From contig CAYPHY010000009.1 of assembly GCA_964410625.1 (NCBI GenBank), forward strand, positions 83,632-147,631: a DNA stretch of 64,000 bases, written 5' to 3'. The stretch's first letter is position 1. Every line of letters begins with the position of its first letter. The position numbers and the translations under genes were made by a program. The notes under the pieces are model-generated. The model did no database searches. It saw nothing but the letters and a program-made list of their open reading frames with translations, and had not been told where the DNA came from. The stretch is from CAYPHY01 sp964410625 (GTDB lineage Bacteria; Chloroflexota; Anaerolineae; Promineifilales; Promineifilaceae). This document shows, piece after piece, positions 7,201-14,333 of the stretch.

Positions 7201-8547
7201 GGGACGGGCATTGGCACCTTCAACGACCGGTTGCGGGACGCGGTGCGTGGTGGCACGCCCTTTGATGGGCAGACCGACCAGGGCTTCATCAACGGCCTCT
7301 ACTATGATCCCAACGAGACAGACCAGGGGCCACAAGGGGCGCAACTCGGCCGTTTGCTGCTTTTCAGCGACCACATCCGCGTGGGGTTGGCGGGTAATCT
7401 GGCCGATTATGCCTTTGTCGCTCTCAACGGTGAATTGACGCCGGGCAGCGGAATTGATTACAACGGCAATCCGGCCGGGTATACCAGCGATCCGCAAGAG
7501 AACATCGTCTACATCGAGAAGCACGACAACGAGACGCTCTTCGACATCATCCAATATAAAGCGCCGTCGGGTAGCAGCCTGGATGACCGCGTGCGGATGC
7601 AAAACATGGGGCAGAGTATCGTCGGCTTGAGCCAGGGGATCCCCTTCTTCCACGCGGGAACGGATATGCTGCGCTCGAAGTCGCTCGACCGCAATAGCTA
7701 TGACTCCGGCGACTGGTTCAACCGGCTGGACTTTAGCTATGAGACCAACTATTGGGGTAGCGGGCTGCCACCAGCGGCCGACAACCAGGCGCAATGGCCG
7801 CTGATGCAGCCGTTGTTGGCCGACGCCAGCCTTGCCCCCGGCCGCGAACAAATTCTGCGTAGTGTGGAGCATTTCCGCGAAATTTTGCAGATTCGCCAGA
7901 GTTCGCCCCTCTTCCGGCTGCAAACGGCCGAGCAAGTCAGCGAACGACTGCAATTCCACAACGTTGGCCCAGAGCAAATCCCAGGCCTGATTGTGATGAG
8001 CCTTTCTGACATCGGCGGTGAGAACCTTGATCCCAACTATGGCTTCATCGTCGTCTTGTTTAACGCCAACAACCAGGAACAGCAATTCAGCGAACTGTTG
8101 CTGACGGGGTTGCCACTGGCACTCCATCCGGTGCAGGCGGCTTCGACCGATCCCATCGTGCAAACGGCCGCCTTTGACCCTGCTTCAGCGACCTTCACTG
8201 TGCCAGGGAGGACGACGGCCGTCTTTGTCCTGGCCGAAGCCGATACCCCGGCGGAACTGGTTGCCCCGGAGCCAACCCCCGAACCAACCCCGGAACCGAC
8301 GGCCGAGCCAACTGTTACCCCTGAACCAGAGCCAACGGCCGAACCGTCACCGGAAGCGACGGCCGAGGCGGAAGAAGTGGCGGAGGTGGAAGAGACGCCT
8401 GTGGCTACGGATGAACCGGCGACGGTGATTGGGGAAACGGCCGAGGACGACGCGTCCAATGCGGTCCCCTGGGTACTAGGTGGGGCGGCCGTGCTGGGCC
8501 TGGTTGGTGGTGCAGCCTATCTATGGTTCCGTCGCAGGAGTGGTTGA
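4213..8547 (+). CDS. Surface-anchored pullulanase-type GH13 enzyme
   Basis: A 1444-aa extracellular alpha-1,6-glucan debranching enzyme. ATG 4213 was chosen because it opens a clean signal peptide (WRMCVLLIGLLVGTAVYAQG). Four X25-type pullulanase repeats follow, about residues 27-125, 130-225, 260-355 and 362-455, recognisable by VxGxxQxxxGC and the GSW/NYG segments. Then come a CBM48-like domain (LGVTFSDGVPTLSVWAPTA) and the GH13 barrel with YELHVRDFSVND, VVADVVYNHTSS, VDAFRFDLMG (nucleophile Asp), YGEGWNFG (acid Glu) and EKHDNETL. A pullulanase C domain, a Pro-Glu-Thr stalk (TPEPTPEPTAEP) and one membrane segment with an RRR stop end the protein. It probably feeds the maltose-type transporter at 12.7-16.3 kb. 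pulA-like; substrate inferred. Confidence 0.9.
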   Translation: MNSIWRMCVLLIGLLVGTAVYAQGDDSNLPPPETVTIAGTLQPQLGCSGEWNTTCEESMLVYDAANDIYIATFELTAGDYEYKAALNGSWTDNYGLHAEYYGPNIPLSVPEDGPVTFFYDHKTRWISDNINSIIATVPGSYQPTVGCSGEWMPDCLRSLLQDPDGDGIYTFVTALIPAGEYEAKVAINQSWEENYGAEGAADGPNIPFTVPESAQTTFSYDPETNLLTISTEDAPPDAITSLDQISGPDVPLIPRAIPQPDLVVIPGTIQSVLGCDGDWQPECEVTVLTFDEANQIWQATFELPAGSYFYKAAIDGSWDVNFGLNAQRGGADIPLNLDSGGPVTFYFDPGTGWVTDSISSPIATVIGDFQDEIGCDAEPQPDCLRSWLQDPDGDGLFLYQTLDIPPGDYTVQVAVGLSDDEVYGAEGALGGAPISFTVPEEDSLALFTWDSESNLLTAQVALPGRPAIPGNLGQTAAHWVTPDTIAWDPDMEQATSFQLHYGDGLSLTPAGITGGEAITLTLDEAGLGEEVLAKFPHLSRYQAFKLDEADLPLVPEILRGQTAVSAADDIGPLDATGLQIPGVLDELYTYDGPLGVTFSDGVPTLSVWAPTARSVNLHLFADSDPATAATVAPMTLDEATGVWTITGDAGWNGRYYLYEVEVYAPTAGSIVTNLVTDPYSHSLAMNSTRSQIVDLSDPAFKPEGWDEVEKPPLDAPEDIVVYELHVRDFSVNDPTVPEEHRGTYLAFTDTESNGMQHLARLAEAGLTHLHLLPTFDITTINENKAEWVEPDTAELAALPPDSEEQQAIISEIRGEDGFNWGYDPYHYTVPEGSYATDPDGPTRIMEYRQMVQSLNNTGLRVVADVVYNHTSSSGQAGTAVLDRIVPGYYHRLNRTGSVETSTCCQNTATEHNMMRKLMVDSVVTWAVQYKVDAFRFDLMGHHMVADMQAVRDALDALTVEEHGVDGRSIYVYGEGWNFGEVADDARGVNATQPNMAGTGIGTFNDRLRDAVRGGTPFDGQTDQGFINGLYYDPNETDQGPQGAQLGRLLLFSDHIRVGLAGNLADYAFVALNGELTPGSGIDYNGNPAGYTSDPQENIVYIEKHDNETLFDIIQYKAPSGSSLDDRVRMQNMGQSIVGLSQGIPFFHAGTDMLRSKSLDRNSYDSGDWFNRLDFSYETNYWGSGLPPAADNQAQWPLMQPLLADASLAPGREQILRSVEHFREILQIRQSSPLFRLQTAEQVSERLQFHNVGPEQIPGLIVMSLSDIGGENLDPNYGFIVVLFNANNQEQQFSELLLTGLPLALHPVQAASTDPIVQTAAFDPASATFTVPGRTTAVFVLAEADTPAELVAPEPTPEPTPEPTAEPTVTPEPEPTAEPSPEATAEAEEVAEVEETPVATDEPATVIGETAEDDASNAVPWVLGGAAVLGLVGGAAYLWFRRRSG

Positions 8548-8556
8548 GGAAGAAGC

Positions 8557-8628
8557 GATCCACGAATCTGCACGAATTTTCACGAATGAGACTTATAATT
8601 CGTGTAGATTCGTGTAAATTCGTGGATC
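8557..8628. repeat. Palindromic repeat (CACGAATT family)
   Basis: GATCCACGAATCTGCACGAA at the left end is mirrored by TTCGTGTAAATTCGTGGATC at the right end; nearly the whole 72 bp folds into one long hairpin with a loop at GAGACTTATA. It sits between the pullulanase stop and the acetyltransferase leader. Relatives lie at 18583-18653, 25763-25848 and 33769-33848. Confidence 0.8.
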
Positions 8629-8766
8629 CTTAGGAGGATTATTATTATCAATGCCTGAGATTGAACTTAACGAATTTTCACGAATGAGACTTATAATTCG
8701 TGTAGATTCGTGTAAATTCGTGGATCCTTAGGAGGATTATTTTTATCAATGCCTGAGATTGAACTT
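8572..8766 (+). repeat. 98-bp tandem duplication of a gene leader
   Basis: Bases 8572-8669 and 8670-8766 are two copies differing at about one base. The unit contains half of the palindromic repeat, the ribosome site TTAGGAGG and the first six codons of the acetyltransferase (MPEIEL). Copy 1 therefore has a start codon at 8651 that leads into a short non-functional frame, and copy 2 at 8749 is the true start. The near identity points to a recent event. Confidence 0.85.
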
Positions 8767-9228
8767 CGGGATGTGGTCGAGGCTGACCTGCCTGTTTTCT
8801 TTGAGCATCAGCTTGATCCACAGGCCAACTACATGGCCGCCTTCACCGCCAAAGACCCGGCCGACCGTGAGGGGTTCATGGCGCGTTGGCAGCGGATTAT
8901 GAGCGACGACAGCACGACGAATAAAACGATCCTGCTTGACGGAGAGGTAATTGGTTCGATTTCCAGCTTTGAACAAGATGGTGAGCTAGAGGTCACCTAT
9001 TGGTTGGACAAGGCGTACTGGGGCAAGGGGTTGGCGACCCAGGCGCTCGCTAAATTATTGGAGATGACCGAGAGACGGCCGCTACATGCCCGCGTCGCCA
9101 AAGACAACATCGGCTCGCTGCGCGTCTTGCAAAAGTGTGGCTTCGTCATCGTCGGCGAGGACAAGGGATTTGCCAACGCACGTGGCACAGAAGTGGAGGA
9201 GTATCTGCTCACGCTTCCCGAAGGTTGA
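8749..9228 (+). CDS. GNAT-family N-acetyltransferase
   Basis: A 159-aa acetyl-CoA-dependent acetyltransferase of the RimJ/RimL-like GNAT group. The N-terminal ELRDVVEADLPVFFEHQLDP is typical. Motif A is seen as YWLDKAYWGKGLATQALAKLL (the Q/R-x-x-G-x-G/A loop is G-K-G-L-A), and the late ARVAKDNIGSLRVLQKCGF is the usual NxxSxxxxxKxGF end. The start at 8749 has TTAGGAGG 12 bases upstream, duplicated with its start region 98 bp earlier. The substrate cannot be told. It follows the pullulanase in the same direction but is separated by repeats, so co-transcription is uncertain. Confidence 0.85.
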   Translation: MPEIELRDVVEADLPVFFEHQLDPQANYMAAFTAKDPADREGFMARWQRIMSDDSTTNKTILLDGEVIGSISSFEQDGELEVTYWLDKAYWGKGLATQALAKLLEMTERRPLHARVAKDNIGSLRVLQKCGFVIVGEDKGFANARGTEVEEYLLTLPEG

Positions 9229-9232
9229 AAAT

Positions 9233-9309
9233 AGCTCACGCAAAGGCGCAAAGTACGCTAAGGGTTTTACACTTTGCGTCTTTGCGTCTTTGCGTACTTT
9301 GCGTGAGCT
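9233..9309. repeat. Palindromic repeat (CTCACGCAAAGG family), copy 1
   Basis: AGCTCACGCAAAGGCGCAAA on the left is mirrored by CTTTGCGTACTTTGCGTGAG on the right, so the unit folds into one long hairpin. It begins 5 bp after the acetyltransferase stop. Two more copies lie at 14249-14313 and 26641-26708, each between co-directional genes. Confidence 0.8.
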
Positions 9310-9382
9310 TTTTATAGACGAAAATCTGCGTCATCCGCGTTTTATCAGCGTCATCCGCGTAACTATTTTAGGAGCTTGTTTT

Positions 9383-9673
9383 ATGAGTGTTGCCCGTATT
9401 GGCGAAACGCAAGCAAAAGAGGGCGCAGAAGAGGAACTGCGTGACTTCCTGCAATCGATCATACCGGGGATCAAGGCGTCGGCCGGATGTCTCTCCTGCC
9501 AACTCTTTCAAAGCCAGGAGGAGCCAGGGAAATTTTTGATGATCGAGGTTTGGGATAGTGTGGAGTCGCATCAAGCGGCCGTACAAGAAATCTCGCCGGA
9601 AGAGATCAAGCGGATTCGTACACTCCTGGCGGGTGCGCCCAGCGGCCGTTACTACGATCTCATAGGTGAGTAG
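9383..9673 (+). CDS. Antibiotic biosynthesis monooxygenase (ABM) fold protein
   Basis: A 96-aa dimeric alpha/beta-barrel protein of the ABM/YgiN-like family; members are small monooxygenases or heme/quinone-binding proteins. Evidence: early RIGETQAKEGAEEELRDFL, the SAGCLSCQLFQSQEEPGKFL strand pair and MIEVWDSVESHQAAVQ, which is the usual W-x-S/D-x-x-x-x-x-H signature. ATG 9383 has TAGGAG upstream. It is preceded by ATCCGCGT-type repeats at 9328-9360. Catalytic activity and substrate are not shown by the sequence. Confidence 0.8.
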   Translation: MSVARIGETQAKEGAEEELRDFLQSIIPGIKASAGCLSCQLFQSQEEPGKFLMIEVWDSVESHQAAVQEISPEEIKRIRTLLAGAPSGRYYDLIGE

Positions 9674-9684
9674 CGTCTATTACA

Positions 9685-10164
9685 TCAGCCCCGATTTAGC
9701 TTGATGACGCGCACGGCCGCTTGCTCAATCTCTTCTAAAGGGACCAACAGTCCCTCAGTGTAGTAAGTGCCGTTGGGGATGCGCCGCTGTGGATACTCCC
9801 TGGCCCAGCGCTTCAGGCGAATTTGAATATCTTTCGGCCGCAGCACATAAACGCGCTTTGTGCCAACAATGTAGTAAATGATGAAGTCGGACTGGCAGGT
9901 GAACGCCCAGCCGGGGATGCCCTCGGTATCCACGCTGGTGGTCTCAACGAAGGCGTTGCCGGTGGTGGCGGCCGTCTTGTCCGCTTTGTATTCGATCTTG
10001 AACTGTTTGCCGTCGCGCGGCCGTGTGAAAACACGGTCAATCCCCTGTCGTTGTTCCTCGCGGGTGGCGTGGCGGATGACAAACTGCTGGCGGAAAAAGG
10101 AGTCTAAATACCGTTCGCTCGCTTCCCCTTTGCGAAGTTGTCCGTATAGATCGTAGGCTTTCAT
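9685..10164 (-). CDS. PD-(D/E)XK nuclease-like hypothetical protein
   Basis: A 159-aa protein. The start at ATG 10164 (MKAYDLYGQL) lies 4 bases after the stop of the upstream peptidase gene, so the two form an operon. The region GIDRVFTRPRDGKQFKIEYK has an acidic residue followed by a beta strand with E-x-K, and FVETTSVDTEGIPGWAFTCQ follows, as in restriction-endonuclease-like folds. YYIVGTKRVYVLRPKDI is a further strand pair. I recognise no specific family. It could be a nuclease or an inactive relative. An earlier in-frame ATG at 10206 would overlap the peptidase gene and is less likely. Confidence 0.55.
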   Translation of the reverse strand: MKAYDLYGQLRKGEASERYLDSFFRQQFVIRHATREEQRQGIDRVFTRPRDGKQFKIEYKADKTAATTGNAFVETTSVDTEGIPGWAFTCQSDFIIYYIVGTKRVYVLRPKDIQIRLKRWAREYPQRRIPNGTYYTEGLLVPLEEIEQAAVRVIKLNRG

Positions 10165-10168
10165 CGCG

Positions 10169-11383
10169 CTAACTCGGCCGTCCCCATTCCATTTCCTGCT
10201 TATCAAGTGCTTGCAAAAGCGCTTGCGCCAACTGTATCGCCTCTAGCAGTTTGCCGGGACTGATCCAATCAATGGTATCGGCCGGGGTGTGGTAGATGTC
10301 CTTTATCCCCAGGGAGCCGAGGGCAATGCTCGGCACGCCGTTGGAATAGAAGATGTAATGGTCGCTGGCGGGCCAGGGGGCGACCTGGGCGACGCCGGGA
10401 AAAGCCGCTTTTGTCTGAGCGACTAATTGCTCAAAGGGGGTGGAAGCGGCAAAGGTGGCGATGGTGTTGGCGGCAAGGCGCGGGCCAATGCCGTCCATGT
10501 TGATGGCGAACGCAATTTGCTTAAAGCCATCTCCCACTTCTTTTGCATATGTCATATCCCCCAAACCATACATCTCCTCACCGCTGAAGGCAACAAACTC
10601 TAAGGTATAGTTTTGGATGGGGATGGTTGTGGGCGAGTCCGACAGTAGGGCGGCTAAAGTCAGGAGCGCAGCCACTCCGGTGGCGTTGTCGTATGCGCCG
10701 ACTGTGTCCACTTTCGTGTCGTAGTGGGCGCAAAGGACGATCCGCTCCGGCCGTTTGCCTGGTAGACGGCCGAGCACATTGCTCGACTGGCCCGGCGTTC
10801 GCCGGCTGGCGATTTTCATCCGTACCGTTTCCCCCGATGCCTGTACCAGCTTGAGGCCGCTGCTGGCTGTCACCGTGACGGAAGGGATGTTCAGATCGAA
10901 GTCTTCTATCAGCCGCCAACGGCCGTGCAGGGAGGGGTTGATGGTAATCAGCGCGGCCGGTTGCCGCTCCTCCAGCAGTTCGATGATCCGCCGGTCGCGC
11001 TCAGAGACGTAGATCGCCCCTTTGGCCGCCAGTTCATGCTGGGCTAACTCGCCGTAAAAGATGGGGATGCGGGCGGTGATGTCGGCCGCTTCTAACGCTT
11101 CAACCGTGCCGATGACGATGGTCGGGGCAGAGATGTCACAAGAAGGGGAAAAGGTGTTGGCATAAGCTTCCAACGCTGCGCCGTTCAATTGCAAAGCGGT
11201 AGCCTCCTCTATCCAGTTGGGGCAGGGGAATGGTTGAAATTCGACGGATAGCCCGGCCTGCTGAAATGTGCTGGTGATGTAATCGGCCGCGGCCTTGTTC
11301 CCCGGCGTGCCTATCAGCCGGTTTCCGATTTCCTCCGCCAGTTTTCGCACGTGTTGCATCGCTTGCTCGGCAATTGGTTTCAT
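10169..11383 (-). CDS. M28-family zinc aminopeptidase
   Basis: A 404-aa di-zinc aminopeptidase of family M28. Metal and catalytic residues are visible: His-Asp in LCAHYDTKVD, Asp in GAYDNATGVAA, the catalytic Glu pair in FSGEEMYG, Asp in NMDGIG and the last His in ASDHYIFYSNG. A protease-associated domain is inserted between about residues 85 and 190. There is no signal peptide, so it may act in the cytoplasm. The gene starts 34 bp from a large LacI-type operator and is divergent from the regulator, so it may share that control. The nuclease-like gene follows 4 bp after its stop. Confidence 0.88.
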   Translation of the reverse strand: MKPIAEQAMQHVRKLAEEIGNRLIGTPGNKAAADYITSTFQQAGLSVEFQPFPCPNWIEEATALQLNGAALEAYANTFSPSCDISAPTIVIGTVEALEAADITARIPIFYGELAQHELAAKGAIYVSERDRRIIELLEERQPAALITINPSLHGRWRLIEDFDLNIPSVTVTASSGLKLVQASGETVRMKIASRRTPGQSSNVLGRLPGKRPERIVLCAHYDTKVDTVGAYDNATGVAALLTLAALLSDSPTTIPIQNYTLEFVAFSGEEMYGLGDMTYAKEVGDGFKQIAFAINMDGIGPRLAANTIATFAASTPFEQLVAQTKAAFPGVAQVAPWPASDHYIFYSNGVPSIALGSLGIKDIYHTPADTIDWISPGKLLEAIQLAQALLQALDKQEMEWGRPS

Positions 11384-11416
11384 AGTATTGACGAATCCCT
11401 CCGCCTATGTTAGGAT

Positions 11417-11456
11417 GGTTAAACGTTTACGTAAAGGTTTACGTAAACGTTTAACC
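11417..11456. promoter_or_regulatory. Palindromic LacI-family operator
   Basis: The 40-bp block is an almost perfect palindrome. AAACGTTTACGTAAA at 11421-11435 faces TTTACGTAAACGTTT at 11438-11452, extended by GGTT and AACC at the ends. The AAACGTTT cores are typical of LacI/GalR-type operators. It lies in the divergent region between the M28 peptidase and the lacI-type gene and overlaps the -35 element of the latter, suggesting autoregulation and possibly control of both directions. Confidence 0.8.
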
Positions 11457-11466
11457 AGATTATATC
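11438..11466 (+). promoter_or_regulatory. Promoter of the lacI-type gene
   Basis: TTTACG (11438-11443), a 17-base spacer, then TATATC (11461-11466), 33 bases before the start codon. The -35 is inside the palindromic operator. Confidence 0.45.
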
Positions 11467-11499
11467 GGTAGTTTAGCCTCTTTTGGAGCAAGAACCAAG

Positions 11500-12525
11500 A
11501 TGGCCACCATTCGCGAAGTTGCCCAGGCTGCTGGTGTTTCCTATGCGACGGTATCGCATGTGCTGAACAACACGCGCTTTGTTTCGCCCGAAACTCGCGA
11601 GCGTGTGGTGGCGGCGATGAACGAGCTGGACTACCGCCCCAATGCCCTCGCCCGTTCCCTCCGCAGTGGTAAGACCAATACACTGGGTTTGATTCTGCCG
11701 GATAGTTCCAACCCCTTTTTCGCTGAAATCGGCCGCAGCATCGAAGACGCCGCTTTTGAACTGGGCTATAACCTCTTTCTCTGCAACACCGAGGGGGATG
11801 TGGAGCGCGAACGGGTCTATGTTGACGCCCTCAGCAAAAAACAGGTGGATGGGATTATTTTCGTGGCCGCCGGGGATCAGGTGGATTCGTTAAACTCGCT
11901 CCTCAGCCAGGAGATGCCGGTGATCATGATTGACCGTGATTTACCCAACATTGAGGTGGACGCTGTGTTGACCGATAACCAGCATGGGGGTTATCTGGCG
12001 ACGCGCCACCTGATCGAACTGGGCCACCGGCGCATCGCCTGCATCCGCGGGCCATCCAGTGTTACCCCCAGCGGAGAGCGGGTGGTGGGGTATCGCCAGG
12101 CGCTTGAAGAAGCGGGCATCGCCTATGATGAATCGCTGGTCATTCGTGGCGACTACCACCCCGATTCGGCCGTACGGGCGACATACCACTTACTCGATTT
12201 GGATGAACCACCGACGGCGATATTTGCATTGAATGATTTGATGGCGGTTGGCGTGTTGCACGCGGCCGCCAAAGCTGGCTGCCGTGTCCCGCAAGAGCTG
12301 GCGGTCATCGGTTATGACGATATTGAGTTAGCCAGCTTCACGACCCCTTCTCTCTCAACTATCGCTCAACCCAAGAGCGCAATTGGTTATCAGACAGCCC
12401 ACATACTTGCCAAACGGATTGCCGATGGCAATAACCCGCCTTGCCGCACGATTCTTTCGCCCAAATTGATTATGCGGGGCAGCACCGTAGCGGACTCAGC
12501 GGTACTGGACGGAAATAGCAGGTAA
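11500..12525 (+). CDS. LacI-family transcriptional regulator
   Basis: A 341-aa sugar-responsive repressor. The N-terminal helix-turn-helix TIREVAQAAGVSYATVSHVL and hinge NALARSLRSGKTNTLGL are canonical, followed by a periplasmic-binding-protein-like effector domain (SNPFFAEIGRSIEDAAFELG, IDRDLPNIEVDAVLTDNQHG, RIACIRGP, AIFALNDLMAVGVL, VIGYDDIELASFTTPSLSTI). ATG 11500 follows a TTTTGGAGC ribosome site. The operator palindrome directly upstream fits autoregulation. The sugar ABC transporter starts 204 bp downstream in the same direction, so its effector is probably a product of starch or oligosaccharide breakdown. The exact ligand is unknown. Confidence 0.93.
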   Translation: MATIREVAQAAGVSYATVSHVLNNTRFVSPETRERVVAAMNELDYRPNALARSLRSGKTNTLGLILPDSSNPFFAEIGRSIEDAAFELGYNLFLCNTEGDVERERVYVDALSKKQVDGIIFVAAGDQVDSLNSLLSQEMPVIMIDRDLPNIEVDAVLTDNQHGGYLATRHLIELGHRRIACIRGPSSVTPSGERVVGYRQALEEAGIAYDESLVIRGDYHPDSAVRATYHLLDLDEPPTAIFALNDLMAVGVLHAAAKAGCRVPQELAVIGYDDIELASFTTPSLSTIAQPKSAIGYQTAHILAKRIADGNNPPCRTILSPKLIMRGSTVADSAVLDGNSR

Positions 12526-12729
12526 ACACTCTCTTTTTGGTTTCGTTACTCTTTGTCCTTCATGGGCAAGGCGCTTGTCTGTTAGGGATGGTCTGGATTT
12601 GGTTCGGCGGTCCAGGCTACGGCCGCGAGGTCAATAGCAGCCCCACCGGGAAGAACGCAATGCTATTGGCAAGTTCTTAAATGCCGGGCGTCCACGTCCA
12701 CCATTTTGTTAGTCTGAGGAGAGAAAAAA

Positions 12730-14220
12730 ATGAAACGTCGCAATCGAAAGTCAAATAAATCAACATTTATTCAACTGCTCTGCGCGATTTTCATCATCGC
12801 CATGCTGGTCGCCTGTAGCCAGGCCGCGCCAGAGACGGAGAGTCCGGCAGCCACAGAACCGGCGGCCGAAGAGCCAGCTCCGGTTGAAGAAGAAGCTGCG
12901 CCGACTGAGGAAGAGGCTGCTCCGGCTGAAGAGGAAGAGGCTGCCCCCACTGAAGGTGAGGAAGGCGCAGCCGAAGGTGAGGAAATGGCCGAGGGGGAGA
13001 ACCCCAACTATAACTTCAGCCCCGGCATTCCTGATCCCGAAGAACCGGTCGTTGTCACCTTTGCCTCCTGGGTCTATGCCGAGGGTTGGCAATCATTGGC
13101 CGACCAATTCAACGAGATCCATCCCAACATCACCATTGAGTTTGTTGATGTGCCGTTCGAGCAGATGCACGACATGTTGCTGACCCAGGTGGCGGCCAAC
13201 AACACGCCGGACACCGCTTATGTGGATGGCTCGATTGTCACGGAGTTTTCTTCACGTGGCGCCTTAACGTCTCTTGACAACTATGTCGCCCAGAGCGAAG
13301 TGATCGATCTCACGGACTATGTCCCAGCTTTTCTGACAGCAGCCCAGTATGAAGGGCAACTCTATGCGTTGCCGATTGATGGCGAGTCCACCGGGCTGTT
13401 CTATCGCACCGATTGCTTCGAGGAAGCGGGGCTTGATCCGAACCAGCCCCCCACGACCTGGGAAGAGTTTCGCCAGTATGCGGAGGTATTGACCGACCCG
13501 GAGAACAACCGCTATGGCTTCATTTCTTTCGCCCCGGAAGCGGCCTATTACTTCTACCCCTGGCTGTGGCAGGCGGGCGGTGAAACGTTGGCCGAGAATG
13601 GGACGGATGTGATTTGGGACAGCGAAGCGGGGCAGCGGGCGGCCGATTTCTATGTTGACCTGGTGCAGTTCTCGCCGCCGGACTTCTTGAACTCGAACTC
13701 CTGGGACGGCCGCGTGGCCTTCGCCAATGGTGACGTCTGCATGTATGTCGCCGGGGCGTGGTTTGCCGGTGTGCTGGCGACTGAGTTCCCCGATATTGAT
13801 GGGTTGTGGGCGGCCGCGCCGTTGCCACAGGATGAGCGTTGCGCCACGACGATTGCCGGTGATCACCTGGTCATCTTTGAAGAGACGGAGCATCCCGAAG
13901 CAGCCTACAAATGGATCGAGTTTGTCTCCGCACCCCACAACATGGCGGTGTTAAATCTGGGCACGCCGGAGAACCCGGCGACGCTACTACCACCGCGCAT
14001 CTCGCTTCTGGAAGACCCGGCAACCTTTGAGGGGCGGCCGTTCCTGGAGGGCTTTGCCGAAAATATGCAGTGTGCCGTTGTCAGCGACATCGTCCAGCCG
14101 CGATATTTCGAGATGGAGCAATATCTCAATGATTATCTCGGCCGCGCCTTCTATGGCGAGTTTGATGGAGCGACGGCGGTGATCGAGTCGGCCGTGGAAG
14201 CGGAAGCGGTCTTGGATTAG
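12730..14220 (+). CDS. Sugar ABC transporter substrate-binding lipoprotein
   Basis: A 496-aa extracellular solute-binding protein (family 1, MalE-like). A positively charged N terminus, a hydrophobic stretch and the lipobox LVAC (Cys 29) mark it as a lipoprotein. Then comes a long Glu/Ala/Pro-rich tether (about residues 30-95, EEEAAPTEEEAAPAEEEEAA) before the folded part. Typical blocks are VTFASWVYAEGWQSLADQFN, ANNTPDTAYVDGS, YALPIDGESTGLFYRTDCFE, PPTTWEEFRQYAEVL and GDVCMYVAGAWFAGV. AGTCTGAGGAGAG gives the ribosome site. It works with the two permeases downstream. Maltodextrin as ligand is inferred from the amylase and pullulanase nearby. Confidence 0.93.
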   Translation: MKRRNRKSNKSTFIQLLCAIFIIAMLVACSQAAPETESPAATEPAAEEPAPVEEEAAPTEEEAAPAEEEEAAPTEGEEGAAEGEEMAEGENPNYNFSPGIPDPEEPVVVTFASWVYAEGWQSLADQFNEIHPNITIEFVDVPFEQMHDMLLTQVAANNTPDTAYVDGSIVTEFSSRGALTSLDNYVAQSEVIDLTDYVPAFLTAAQYEGQLYALPIDGESTGLFYRTDCFEEAGLDPNQPPTTWEEFRQYAEVLTDPENNRYGFISFAPEAAYYFYPWLWQAGGETLAENGTDVIWDSEAGQRAADFYVDLVQFSPPDFLNSNSWDGRVAFANGDVCMYVAGAWFAGVLATEFPDIDGLWAAAPLPQDERCATTIAGDHLVIFEETEHPEAAYKWIEFVSAPHNMAVLNLGTPENPATLLPPRISLLEDPATFEGRPFLEGFAENMQCAVVSDIVQPRYFEMEQYLNDYLGRAFYGEFDGATAVIESAVEAEAVLD

Positions 14221-14248
14221 TTGTTAGAAAGTAGGCAGTAGGCAAAAT

Positions 14249-14313
14249 CTCACGCAAAGGCGCAAAGGTCGCTAAGTTTTTTAAGCTTTGCGTCTTAGCG
14301 TGCTTTGCGTGAG
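14249..14313. repeat. Palindromic repeat (CTCACGCAAAGG family), copy 2
   Basis: CTCACGCAAAGGCGCAAAGG on the left mirrors CTTAGCGTGCTTTGCGTGAG on the right around TTTTTTAA. It fills the space between the binding-protein gene and the ribosome site of the first permease, so it would form a stem in the operon mRNA. Confidence 0.8.
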
Positions 14314-14333
14314 CTATTTTCAAAGGAGTGACT

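Noticed and set aside
6595..8163. Long minus-strand frame of 522 codons opposite the pullulanase
   Set aside because: It is a shadow of the GC-rich codon pattern of the real gene; the product has no domain signature and no ribosome site.
8651..8669. Start of a separate gene at ATG 8651
   Set aside because: It is the upstream copy of the duplicated GNAT start and runs into the second repeat copy without a credible protein.
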